From positions 3,720,001-3,784,000 of the forward strand of contig NC_058506.1 of the NCBI RefSeq assembly GCF_020382885.2: a stretch of DNA of 64,000 nucleotides. Reading direction: 5' to 3'. The stretch is from Scatophagus argus. Its lineage: Eukaryota > Chordata > Actinopteri > Scatophagidae. Below the pieces are notes generated by a model. That model was given only the letters and a program-made list of their open reading frames with translations. It did no database searches and had not been told where the DNA came from. The position numbers and the translations under genes are program-made. Shown piece by piece: positions 42,504 to 54,329 of this stretch. The stretch's first letter is position 1. Every line of letters begins with the position of its first letter.

Positions 42504-45500
42504 CTATTGCAGGAGGAAAGACCAGAATTGTGAGTGGGCGATTCAAAGACCTAACAGCTGGTTATTGTGGAATTAAACTGTCAAATTAAAAATGCTGAGT
42601 ACATCCAAAAAAGGGAAGAAGCACAATATAGAGTTTAAAGTTTTGAAAAACGAGTACACAAAATCACTAATACATTGGTTTAAATGTGGACAAGGGACAT
42701 TACACCATCAATACACCTTGAACAGATGATGCTACTGAGAGAGAAAAACAACTTTTTTCTGACACATCTCATGTGTCATACTGTGGTTTTCACCTTGCAG
42801 TTTAAGAAACCACTGGTACTGCTTATCCAAACCTTCTTCTCATCCACCATAAGGCTCTATGGATGGCAATGTCGGTCTGTGGGTCTGTTCACCACTTTGC
42901 ATCAGTTAGATAGATTGCCGTGAAATTTGGTACAGATAATCCTGGTGCACAGAGTTGAAATCCCCATGTCTCTGATGTAGCACCACCATAATGTTCCCAT
43001 TTTTTGGTTGTGAGTGAATTGCCACAAGCATTACAGCCTGTTGGTGTTAGCATTCAGCTCAAAGCCCTGCTGTATCAAGTACAGCCTAAAAGAGCTATGG
43101 TGGAGTAGTAGACTTGGTCTAACTGATAATACTGACAGGGAGCAGTCAAGAAACAGCATTTTAATATCCTCTACTTGGCGTGTTTAATAGGTAACTAAGT
43201 TAACAGCAAAACAGTTGGATTTTTCAATCTTAGAAAAGGCAGAGAAGCTGGGAGAGGCTTTGTTCCAGACACAATGAGAGAAAAAATGTGATCCTCTTAC
43301 CAACCACCAAGAAGACAGAGCTAGTTTGTGGGTTTGTCAGTGCTGGCACAGTAGCCCAACACTCCACTATCGTGTTGCGCACTGCCTGGAAATTTAGGAC
43401 ACTGGTGGAGTTGAAGGAATCCCCATCAGCCGTGCTGGTGGTGTTGTACAGACTGTTGTTCACAGCTTCACCATTCTGGGTCCAGCCGATAGTAGGTATG
43501 GGGAACCAAGCAGATGCTACACACTGGAACTTCACGAGCTGGTCCTGTACCACCGTCATGTTCCCTTCCATGATGCTAACCTTACCGCTCTCTGAGAAGT
43601 CAAGACAGGCAAGAACACAGCATGATTTTTCTGACCCAGTTTTCAGCTTAGCCACTGAGCAATGAGAACTTGTAAGGTCCCCAATAGGAGCCCTATATAT
43701 ATAGAAAGAGAGAGCATACTTGAGTCACAGAGACAAATATTTAATGGAAGTGTTCAGATCGAATCCAAGTCAGAGTTAAGCTGACATGGGAAAGTGTTCC
43801 TTGTACTGGTATCAGGTAAACTAGTAACTCAAGTAACTCTAATCAAAACATTAGCATTTATGTAAGAGATTTTCTCTGTCCCTGCATCTGCATTTCTGAG
43901 TATCTGATGTCAAAGCATATCCCACTTCTAGTGTATTTATAAGGCAGTGTTTTCAAAACAACTTTCAAAACATATTCATGATACCACAAGATGTTGTTAA
44001 CCACAGGGTCTCGTAACACAAATACACATCTATGGTTATTTTCTGATAATTTGCTACTTTAGGCCCTGTGTTTATACAATTCAGTTGCTTTTCAGCCATG
44101 AGAGCAGCATGGGACTGAGGAAGAAAATGTCAGTCATTAAATGGAGAGCCATGGAATTTTGCATGGATATTCCCAGATGATAAATCCTATTGACTTTGGT
44201 GACTTTTTATTTGGTAACATGTTGGCTAAACATATCTCGCACAATAGCTCAACACCTCACTGAAGAACTGGCACAAGATTTTGCGAGCACATATTCACAC
44301 AGACGGTGAATCCAAATGACTGGTGATTCCTGACTGCCAGCAAGTTGACACACTATGTGGTTTTGAGTGAAATGTCTCAACAAATACCAGAAGAATTACC
44401 TTGTAATTTGGTTTAGACTTAAACATTTCCTTCAGGATTTATTGTTATAACCTCGGTGATACTGTAACTTTTCATCTAGCACCACCATCAGGTCAGATTT
44501 TTAATATGTCTAATAACTGTGCATATCAGCAATACTAATGATTTTAGTATTTTAGCCCTGTCGGTAAAGTTAAGGTAGTTAACATACGTGCTAAACATCA
44601 ACATGTTAGCATTGTTACTGGAACCGGAAACTGGAAACTAACTGGAAACTGTTACTGAAAATTTGGTTTCTATGAAGATCACATTTATAGTGTTTTATGT
44701 GACCATTCATAATACTTTATGACTACATTCATAATCACACATAATGCTTTATGATACACTGTATCAATGTGACTTTTAATGAATTATAGGTTTAAGTGTC
44801 TCATGAATGCCCTTCACTAGTTATACCTTAGGAATAACTCTACTCACCTTTACACACCTCAACAGTAAACTGTACTAAGGACACAAAATATGCTACAATT
44901 GTCAGTGCAGTATATTAATAATCACTTATGATGCATAGATTCTTCTAAATGCATGAAAATGCGTACACTTTACTTACCACCATTAATAAAACGTTATGAT
45001 TAGGCAGCATGAATATAGACACATCAATATGGACTTCACTTTATTGAACTCATACAATGTTAACTTTTGATATCATTATAGCCCAGAAAGCACTATGTGT
45101 GTTTATGAGTGTTGTTAGAAATCACTGTGAATGCATGATAATACACTATTAATGACACTATAACACATTATAGATGTGGCCTAAATGATTTAATCCCCTC
45201 ACACCCATCTGAAAACACATTAGTCATGGCTGTCATGTGTTTTCTTACCTGTATCTTTGTTAGAATTCTGTAACGTATATGTAGTAATATTGTAGTAGTA
45301 ATAGTTATTATAGTAGAAATAGTTCTGTGATGTGGTAACAGTTTATTTAGGTTGCCCTCACACTTTAAAAGAACAACTCTTCTCAGAACAAAGGGTAGTT
45401 ATACTCGCAGCTGGAAATTTCTACACGCTCACTCATAAAGACACACTCAAAGTAGTTTTTCTGCATATTTCCACATCTTGTGTCAGTATGGATGAAAATC

Positions 45501-47844
45501 ACTTTAAGTTGACTGAAATGAACAAATCTCCTCTATGTATCACTCCCTTCATTGGTGATGGGGACATAATGAGCCCTCCACTGGTCATCTAGTAACATAC
45601 TCTTGGGTGTGAAAGTTGCAATTGTGGTTGAATTGTGGTTCCCCCAATTTTTGTTATGAATTTGAAGCTTCTTTCTCTTTCATTTTTATTAGATAATATT
45701 TCCAGAAGCTACTGAAAATACAGCTGGAGCTCACTGCTGCCATTCACAGTACATCGCTGTCATTACACCTCCACTGTTACTTTACTGAAAGCTATTTTGC
45801 AGTGTGAATGTAGAAATCTTAGGACAGTGTGCATACATTTCAGCATCACTGGAACCCTTAAAGCGAATGTCCTCTTCAGAGTTTTTTGCATCCACAGTGA
45901 GATCATGGTTCAAGGTGTAGAGTAGTAAAGTAAAGTAGCATGTACCTTTTAAAATACCAAAAACCAAACTACCAAAACTTAATAAACATTTCAGCCTAAT
46001 AGGTGTCAATATGTCTTACCTTGTACATAAAGCTGTGCCGTCTTTGACCCAAACGATCCCAGCACGCTGCACATGACTGACCCGGACTGGCTGCGGGTGA
46101 CATTGTGGATAGTGAACCTCACACAGCTGGTGTCGCTGGAGCAGAAGCTGGCTGAATACTGCTGTGAAGATGAGGTTATGTTACTGGTACTGGAGGATAG
46201 AACAGACAGAACCAGAAGGTCTCCAACATGCCAAGTCATGAAATCCCATTTTCCCTGCACCGTGGCGTTGAATTGCACATCAGATCCTTGTAGCACTGTG
46301 GAATTCAGCGGCTCCAGCTGGAACCCTTGTGACACCACTGAATATAAAAGAGACAACATGTCAAGCAGGAATGAGAGACAAGCTATAGAGTTTACAACAG
46401 AAGAAATAAAAAAACACTCTTTGGATGTTGTTTTTATGGCACAGGCCTCTTTATTTTGAGAGGATGTTCGGCTGTATCTTGTCACATTACCATGTTCTTG
46501 GAAGAACATAAAGATCTTCAGTACAGTTTATGTACAGTGCCTCTTCATGTTCGGTTTGAGGGCTACAAATACACAGGAATAAAAAAATGTGCCACTGTGT
46601 ATGAAAATTTACTTTACTTTTACATTTACTTTATCTTTCACTCATAATTACTGTGCCTCCTTGTATTTTATTATACGTAACTGATGGAAATGAGAGACAG
46701 GATAATCATCATAATCATAAAATGGATCAAGTAAAGCCTTATTTTCAAACTTATTGTTAGTCACAAATGTAAGCAATGTTACTCTGGCCTCAGTGTAGCC
46801 TCAGCAAATGTATGATCAGAATTTTGAAACAAACATATGTAAAAATATGTAATATGTATATTATTAATTATTTATTTTAATTAGAAAAGGAGGAACTGAT
46901 AGTGAAAGCAAGCTTTTAGCTAAATTTTACAAATTTGTCAGTCAGCAGATTGCTGGTATTCACACCACTGAAAAGGTGAAGCAACAACATAAGTAAATCA
47001 TGCACTGGAACGCAAAGTAAGAAAATAAAGAAAAAAGGTGGAGGCACATACAGCTCTTTGTTCAAACCACTGATTAACACATGTTTGAGTTTGCTCAAAA
47101 TACACAATGTAAATATCACAAAGAACACTGGTTTTGTTTTGTTGTCTTTTGACAAGACTGAAACTCAAACACAACATTAATCTGGGCTGATCCTTCACAT
47201 GTCGAGCACCAAAGTTGAGGCAGAGTTTGTGAATGTTTTCTTGATATTGCTGCATCCTTTAAGAGGCGTTTGAAATGAGCAGGACTGTTTACATTTTGAT
47301 GAGAATGACTGATTAGATTTGCACCAGCTTGTTTTGGTTCAGCTCTTTTTTTTCTATTATTCAGGGCAGCACCAGGAGTGATGATTAATAACTAATAAGA
47401 GCAACCTGTTTGACCTGCTGTGGTATTCAGAAAGCATAACTCGTAACGTACTCTCCCTGAGTTCATAGTCACAGACTGGACTTAAAAATCATTCAGTATC
47501 AGTTGACAAAACTGGGGCAGACAAAATGCTTTCAGTTTAGATAACATCTTAAACATTTCTCCATAGGGATAATCAAAGTTTGATCTCCTCTCACACCACT
47601 TACATCGGAGATCTTTTATTAAAGTAGAGCTACATATAACTTCTATATTTAACTGCCATAAGTACTAAATGCATAAATACTGTCATAAAGACGAAAATGA
47701 CGAAATCTGTACTTCAGCTACAGTACTACAGACTTTATATACTTGTATACTTCATTATTTAAATAATGAATCCTGACCTCCAGTTGAACACAGTGATAAA
47801 CAGATGTAGAAAAGGTTACTCCGTGATTTCCGGGAAAACGTCAT
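42340..47844 (-). CDS. igsf5: Immunoglobulin superfamily member 5 (JAM4-like), four coding exons, complete
   Basis: Igsf5/JAM4 is a tight-junction-associated adhesion protein of epithelia that in mammals binds the scaffold MAGI-1. Coding exons on the minus strand are 47778-47844 (signal peptide), 46020-46337 (V-type Ig), 43301-43591 (second Ig) and 42340-42503 (membrane span and tail). All internal junctions are phase 1, and the joined frame is 279 residues ending at TAG 42340-42342. Domain 1 carries G-K-W-D-F-M-T-W-H-V-G-D-L-L-V-L-S-V, very like human IGSF5. The single span is V-L-I-A-V-V-V-S-I-G-G-V-A-L-L-V-L-L-I-L, followed by C-Y-K-R-R-K-E-K-R. Position next to pcp4 supports the name. Oddities are the very short tail (about 22 residues) and a missing B-strand cysteine in domain 1. 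The longer human protein (about 407 residues) has a much longer tail. Confidence 0.88.
42890..43115. repeat. Perciform-type repeat ("gattgccgtgaaatttggtacagat" family)
   Basis: GATTGCCGTGAAATTTGGTACAGA, TAGCATTCAGCTCAAAGC and AAGTACAGCCTAAAAGAGCT are the ordered words of the same percomorph repeat found at 12.2, 41.7 and 44.1-44.6 kb. It sits in igsf5 intron 3. Confidence 0.6.
43301..43591 (-). CDS. igsf5: igsf5 exon 3: second immunoglobulin domain
   Basis: The exon is 291 nt and phase 1-1. It encodes E-S-G-K-V-S-I-M-E-G-N-M-T-V then V-K-F-Q-C-V-A-S-A-W, with the core Trp in I-G-W-T-Q and the second Cys in V-E-C-W-A-T-V. N-glycosylation sequons include N-M-T, N-N-S, N-T-T and N-S-T. The donor is GTAAGA at 43300. 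Confidence 0.9.
44120..44640. repeat. Perciform-type repeat, longest copy in the window
   Basis: Ordered words GGTTTTGAGTGAAATGTCTC, TTTTCATCTAGCACCACCATC and GCTAAACATCAACATGTTAGC mark an older, nearly full-length copy inside igsf5 intron 2. A short GGAAACTGGAAACTAACTGG repeat follows at about 44622-44658. Confidence 0.6.
44680..45200. repeat. Decayed "cattcataatgctttatga" repeat
   Basis: Multiple variants of CATTCATAATACTTTATGAC, ATAATGCTTTATGATAC and ATAACACATTATAGATGTGGCC occur in this segment, a pattern known from teleost interspersed repeats. Boundaries are approximate. Confidence 0.45.
46020..46337 (-). CDS. igsf5: igsf5 exon 2: V-type immunoglobulin domain
   Basis: This 318-nt phase 1-1 exon follows the acceptor TTTATATTCAG and ends before GTAAGAC. 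The F-strand cysteine is present (G-S-V-M-C-S-V), but the B-strand position reads V-Q-F-N-A-T-V, with Ala where Cys is expected. Two other cysteines occur in F-C-S-S-D-T-S-C. Several N-x-S/T sites are present (N-S-T, N-A-T, N-I-T, N-V-T). Antisense frames over this exon are shadows. Confidence 0.9.
47778..47844 (-). CDS. igsf5: igsf5 exon 1: signal peptide
   Basis: ATG at 47844-47842 begins M-T-F-S-R-K-S-R-S-N-L-F-Y-I-C-L-S-L-C-S-T-G and ends with one base before the donor GTCAGG, giving the right phase for exon 2. Basic residues then a short hydrophobic core fit a weak signal peptide. A TTTCAG acceptor at about 47860 suggests that an untranslated exon lies upstream. Confidence 0.65.
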
Positions 47845-48197
47845 GCTGGTGTTGTTATCCTGAAAGAAGAAGGAGGGACATCTGTTAGATTTTGCAGCAA
47901 ACTCATTGTCCTCTGAAATGTTCAGGAAAGGCTCTTGTATTGTATTGTATTTGTTCTGTGAAGATATTGGAGGTGAATGTCAGTCAAAAAGCAGTAGGAG
48001 ACTTCATGATAAGCTCTCACGTATGAATGTGGGTGTAAAACGTGACGCTGTCGTCACGTTTTTATAGCTTTTCCATACTTGCTTAGTGTTAATATCAAAA
48101 CCTTCAGCTCGTATACATTGTCTCAGTACATCATATTTCTGCCTTCAAAACTAAATATTCATCAAGTGTAACAGCATCTTCAGTTAAACAAACTTAC

Positions 48198-48290
48198 TGT
48201 GTGAGAGCTCCCGCTGAGGTGAGTGAAATGGATCAAAGCTTCATTTCCTGAAACAGCAGGTGAGTGGCAGGACTCCACCTTAGGCTGCGA
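48198..48290 (-). other. igsf5: Possible igsf5 5' untranslated exon
   Basis: The minus strand reads GAGAGCTCTCACACA followed by GTAAGTTTG, a consensus donor at 48197, about 0.34 kb upstream of the TTTCAG acceptor before the ATG exon. The upper boundary is a guess. Confidence 0.35.
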
Positions 48291-50890
48291 AACTCTCACA
48301 GGGAGCAAGGTTCAAGTCTGGCCATTGAAAGCCAGCCCTTATCATCGCAGGGTATAGTCATACAGCTGGCTGTGGGTGTGAGGCAGGTGTTTTCACCTGC
48401 CGGCAGGATAGACAGGTGAGGTAGTTGCGTCTTATCACAAAAAGAGTTCCACATTAGATTGTCTGCATCAGATTGCTTGATACACTCTCTGTCTCTTTTT
48501 TGTTTGTTTATGCTTTGAAGAGTCTTCACTGAATTCCTGCATAATTTAAATTTTTATTTCATTCATTTTTCTGAAGGAATCAACAGTCCCCTTCAGCTGG
48601 GAGCAAAATATAACAAAAAGCTAAACCAGACATCTGAAAAGGGCATTTCTTAACCATCCTGAGTAATAATTAATATAATTATAATAATAATTATTGATGC
48701 CTTCCAGGCCTGTGCATCAGAATTGAGCAATGTTTTAATGAGAATCTGATGTCAGTTGGTGGGTGAACTCCTGATGTTTAAATATCTAAATACGTTACTG
48801 TTTAAAGATATTAAGGATGCTGGCTACTTTGATCATTGCTCATTCAGTCAGTGAAGAAATAAAGACTGGAAGTGAACACAACCTCCTTTGTTTACAAGAA
48901 CAAGAGTTCACACTCCCCCTGGGGAGTGGCCTGTGGACCTGTGATAACTTTTGATGAGTGTCAGTGGGACGGCTGCAACAGCACCACCAAGGTCGCCTTG
49001 ATCGTTTAGTGTGACACAGGCTGCTGTTCTGTTTGAAGGATACAGCTGTAGTTCTGACCCGTTTTTGCAACATGAGCTGCAAATAAATAAATAAACACTT
49101 TTCATGGGTAGGTGGCACTGACTGAGTGAGGTTTTCCACCTTACACACTAGAGGTCACTGTAGGATCATTTTGGTTATGCAGGAATATGTTTCATACACA
49201 TTTTAGCTTAATTACGTCTGTCTGATTGATAATTCATGAACCCCATCAAGGCCAATGTGATTGTTTTTTTTACCCTTAAAGGTGATATGGTGCCAAAATT
49301 TTAAAAGTAAATAAATAAATGAAAGTGACAGATGCAAAATTGAATCCATTATGATCATAGAAACATTTTACAAATGTTTTCAGCATGACAATAACAGTGA
49401 GTTACCATTACAGTATTATTCTATCCAATATAAGCTCGCCTATTCATATGAAAACACATGTAATCCAGCTGCCCAGAATCTGTTTCAGTGGAAGCCTGGA
49501 TGCATGAAGACCAACTGATGAAAATGCATCTTATTTTATACAGTATACGGATAATGTATGCTGTGCTGTACATAGTACAGTAAGATATATTGAGATAAAA
49601 GCAGTCATCATGTGAAAAGGCTGGTGTTGTGTTATGACATTATTAACATGTAAGCAGTACTTCAATGTGGCAGTTGGGCTAATTTTAACTACTTCATATA
49701 GTTATAATACTTTGAGCCATAACACTACATTGTACTGAAGAAAGTGACCACATGTCAAACGTAAATCTGTAAACTAACAAGTAAAAATGGCTGCGAAATA
49801 ATTATAAAACATATAATACTTCCCTCTGAAATGTAGTGGACTATAATTATAAAGAAAGGCACTTCAAAGTTGTTGAAGGACAGTACTTGAACAAATTATT
49901 TTGTTCCTCTGCATGACTTGAATGAGTCAAAGAGTAAATGTTGTATATTTTAAATCTGTAGCAGATAAAATGACTAACATGCATCATGTTTATTTACATT
50001 ATTGCACTATATCTAACTATGCACAACATAAAACCCTCCTAATCAGCAGATCTCATATGATGCTGTGAGGACACAATGCTACCGACTCCTCTGGCCAACA
50101 GTCACGCTTTTATGAGGGCAGCAATTACAGGCTGAAATGACACAGCCGGTATTGTATGGTCAGAAGCAAGCAGACAACTATGAAAAACAGGAAGTAAATG
50201 TTGGGGGAGGGTCAGCACCAGCAGTCCCCCTGATCCCCTGCATATGGTCTGTAATGAATACAATTGGAAGGCATCTTCTTCCATCAGAGTCACTGTGTCA
50301 GAGATCATCTGTCATAACTCATTATCTGTGCTCATCCTAGTGTGAGTCACTTGACTTCTAGGGCATCTAACCATTCTATTGTTTCATTGCATTGTTTGCA
50401 ACCACAAATTAGTTCCATTCAATTGCCCACTCATCTGAAAGAATAAGATATGACCCCATGATGCAATACTTTCCCAACAAAAAGGGTCCACCTTCAGAGC
50501 ATACATTAATTGCCATTGTAGGATTTGTTTTTGTTGTGTCAGCTGTTGGCTACTCAATGGTTAAAGCCGACTAAGGTTTATTGTTACTGAGCTTATTAGG
50601 CTGTGTTACCACTGGGGCAAGCCTCCGCCCTCTCTCTCATGTAAATGACTGTGTTAAAGGCAGGTCACGGGCACTCCCCTCCCTAGACTGCAACACATTC
50701 CTTTGACTGCTGAGTAAACAATTAAATAAACACAATATGTTATTTTTAGAAACTGCATATTACACAAGATACTGTATATAGTAACTGACTACTGCAATTC
50801 AGAAGAAGTAAATGTTGAATAAAAATATCATCTGTCGTCATTAATTTAAATTGAAGTGTTTGAAATATTTGTTCTTAATGTTCATAAAAT

Positions 50891-50921
50891 GAGACTTTAT
50901 TAATCCCTGAGGGGAAGTTTG
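50891..50921 (-). mobile_element. LINE/L2 3' tail, minus orientation
   Basis: GAGACTTTATTAATCCCTGAGGGGAAGTTT is the reverse complement of the typical L2 terminus (CCCC..GGGGATTAATAAAGTC). No coding part was found upstream on the minus strand. Confidence 0.6.
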
Positions 50922-53069
50922 CTATGAATTATATGAGTTTGTGTTGTGAACTCTGGTGGTGCGGCAGCCCCTCTCTCACAAACTGCTGTAATCTGTCTTT
51001 ACCTGCTGCTCCATATGGAAAAGCTGCACATGGAAGAAATCCACTTAGAGACAGAGAGAGAGATTTTCTTTACGTCCAGCTGATCCATTCACAGTCGTCT
51101 CTGTCACCTCTCTATGCCTGCAGTATATACTACAACTGCAACACTGTGGTTGCTTTGCTAGACACCAGTAAAGAAAATAGGCCAGGCCTACCTGCTCTAC
51201 TTTGTATAGGTTCTGCCCTTTAGGGCTATCACTAGTGGGCTTATCCGTCACGCTCCCACACAGCACTGAAAAAAAACTTTAATCCACGTCCACCTGCGGT
51301 TTTAAGCCCCACACATGGTTAAACCTTGTGTATAAATTGCACTGAGACCCAACATTGGGCTCCCACTTTTCCTAAGCTAATCACGATCATTTTGAGGAAA
51401 CAAAACCTAATGAGCAACAAGAAAACAAATATAAAGTTACCACTATTATTTCCACACTGTGGGGCACATAGAGCATGCACATAAGTAACTTTCACCAGCT
51501 TTCCACTTTAGTTCGAAACTAACTTGAAAGGGAAATTAAAAAATATTGGTCCTTTTCCACTTTCCAAATGTTATCAGACCAAAAGGTTGTTGCCTTAACT
51601 GCCATCCTGGTATGCTGCCTATAACTTTACTGTTTACTTTACTTAACTGCATAAGGGAAGTATGGTCTAACCTGAAGCTTGGAAAAATCAGACACTGAAA
51701 ATCTTTTTTGTTAAAGTGTGGCCTGGACATGCTGCTTCTGCTTGACCTCTCATTGTAACTCCAATGCTTTTCATTTCTCAATTTCACTCACATTACTAAG
51801 TACCTTGAATCAATAATGGTCTTCATTGTTTGGAAGTTGATATACAAGCATACCATGTTATACATTCCTCTATAAAGTGCAGCAGGTTTAAAGGAAGTGT
51901 TGGCAATTTATTTTAGACACAATCAATAAATAAAATCCTGACAAGAAAAAGAAAAATTTGGTGACTGTGGCTGAGTCAAGTTGAATATATGGAGCAGTGA
52001 TTCTCCCACTGGTCCCACCTTAAATTGTGGTGACTTCAGAGATTTTTTTTTAATCCCTTTTCTCAACTGGAGGAAAGTTTTACAAACATAAAACTACTAA
52101 ACGCCTGTTTCATAATGGTGGTCTAATGTCATTTGGGCTGCGGGGGGATTTTTTGCTACAATACTGCAATCAGCCACTTGGAAAAAAATTGGAGGCAAGG
52201 CTGAGTAGCACAGTCATGTCCACTTCTGTGCAATACATTCATGCTACTAGCATGACAGCTGTGAGTTCCAACAACAGCCATGTTTGTTTGTTTACATTCA
52301 TTTTGATAATGTTGTGTGTTTACTCATGCGTGAATGACACATGAAATAGTTGGATACAATTATCTAGCAATGACACTGATGTACTGCACCTTCACAACTG
52401 TGGTGAAGTCCACCAATCAGTTCAACAGCCCTGCACTGATGAACAAGTTGCTGCAGCTCAACTCATTCATCTGCTAACCCAGCAGCCCGAGGCACACACC
52501 CATAGCAGACATACTGAGTGACAGCAAGGGTATGAGATGTTCCCTGTGGGGTGGGAATGGTTTCTTATTGCAATACGTAAACTGTGAAATTTAATATAAA
52601 AAAACGAATGGGGAAAGATATTCCTTTGTGTTGTGCCATTGTAGCATCAACAGAGTTCTGTGATGCACCATTACAAATGGCTGGGCATGGATTATTGCTT
52701 GTGCTTGTGGTACTGGACAAACCCAGTGTGGTATATGCTATACTCCACAAAGCCTATAACAAATAGAACCTTACCCACGCATTCTAACTTCAGATTCTAT
52801 AAGTATAGGTGCAGCTCCACTGGTTGACTGGAAAGTTGAATGAAAAGCTGTTTTTCAGGAGCTGACTGTAAGCGATTTATGCACAAGGTGAGGCTGTGAG
52901 GGGGGCCCATACTGCAGGTGGGCATGGATTAAAGTGTATTCATTGCTGCATGTAGGCATTAGGGACAAACCCACTAGTGACAGCCATAGATGGCTGGGCA
53001 AATACTCATAAAACCTGGAGTTACATTAACATTCACATTCTTCATCTCTACAATATTCAATCAGCACCT

Positions 53070-53360
53070 ACTAACAAGTGGCGTGTGTGTGTGTACATGT
53101 ATTCCTGTAGTTGTGAGGACAAAAATCTGTTTACACAGTCACATTCTGACGACCCACCATACTTATGACCCACAATGTAAATCATTAAATATTAGGGTGA
53201 AGACTTGCTTTAAGGTTAGGTTGAGGTTAGTGTTAGGTTAAGGTAAGTAATGTTTGTTGTTATGGTTACGTGTGGGCTGAAACTCCAGGAAATTAATATA
53301 AGTTTATGTAATATTCTCAACAGTGATGGAAACATGACTGTGTGTGTGTGTGTCTATGTA
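53070..53360 (+). repeat. TG-flanked repeat with GGTTAGGTTGAGGTTAG core
   Basis: The segment starts and ends in TG repeats and contains TGTAGTTGTGAGGACAAAAATCTG, GACGACCCACCATAC and runs of GGTTAGG. It resembles a teleost microsatellite-linked repeat, and a diverged opposite copy is at about 61.87-62.02 kb. Confidence 0.5.
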
Positions 53361-54295
53361 AGAGATAGGGAGAGTGAAGAAGATAAATGAACAAGTTGCC
53401 CTCTGTCAAAGAGGCTTTGGATGAGGTCACCTTTACCTTCATCCTGTCTCCCTTCTCTGAGGATTATGCCAATGTCTCTGTTCCATTTATCTCTGAGTCA
53501 ACTCATTGCTCTGTTTATTCCTTCATGAAGTCAAATATATTAATTATTTGTGCCACAAAAAAAAAACAAACAAACAAGAAAAACTGGGAGACTGCTTTGC
53601 ATGATTACTTCTTTCTATGATTGAAAACAATCATTTTTTTTCAAGGAAGGAGAAGTTGCTAGAGTAATGGTCCTCTCCTGTCTGGAGTTGTTTCGCCCTC
53701 CCAGTGTTGCACAATTTAAGAGGGAAAATGAAGGAAAGGGCAGTAAAAGGCAGCAGCTGTGATGGAAAGGCTCCTCCATACTCAACACAACAACAGCATT
53801 GTTATCTGAGACCTACCTAATTCTTTAGCCCCCTCCCTCTCCCCTTCCTTCGTTTTTCCCCCTCCTTCTGTAATGTATGTACAGTATCTTCAGAGAGAGC
53901 CTCCCACAAAGGACAAGACATTCTTTTACAACGTGCTGATTTTTGTGCCCTGCTAAGCCATTTGTAGACAGAGCAGAGAAGCTCGGGTCAGGTTAAATCA
54001 GTACATTACATTTAACCTGTTGTAAAGAAAACAGATGAAGCTGTAAAGCTGACTCCATGCTGTTCTAAACATAATGCTGATCATATGTGCCATGAAGGAA
54101 AGGTTATGCCATTTTTCAGTCATTCTGAGCCATTTTCAGCCAAGTTAATATACAAATGTGAAGGATTGAACCCCAGCACTGTATTTCCCATGAAGGGAAT
54201 GAGAAGGAATGCAAACCTTATGTTGTATATACTTTCCTGAGTTAAGTAGACAATAGAAAGTGTACTACTGCAAAGTGTAGAATCAAAGTGTAGAC

Positions 54296-54296
<1 letters not shown>

Positions 54297-54327
<31 letters not shown>
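54297..54327. repeat. C31 homopolymer
   Basis: Thirty-one consecutive C on the plus strand, long for a C run in vertebrate DNA. Confidence 0.95.
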
Positions 54328-54329
54328 TT

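Larger units (their letters stand above)
48300..54290. other. Intergenic between igsf5 and hmgn; no gene recognised
   Basis: No long intact frame or splice-linked exons are visible. In particular there is no uninterrupted frame of about 300 codons that could be b3galt5, which lies here in mammals. Listed fragments (an L2 tail at 50.9 kb and the TTAGG-like repeat at 53.1 kb) are the only recognisable elements. Confidence 0.5.

Noticed and set aside
43288..43665. 125-codon plus-strand frame
   Set aside because: Antisense shadow of igsf5 exon 3.
46073..46459. 128-codon plus-strand frame
   Set aside because: It is antisense to igsf5 exon 2, which has splice sites, phase and domain support on the minus strand.
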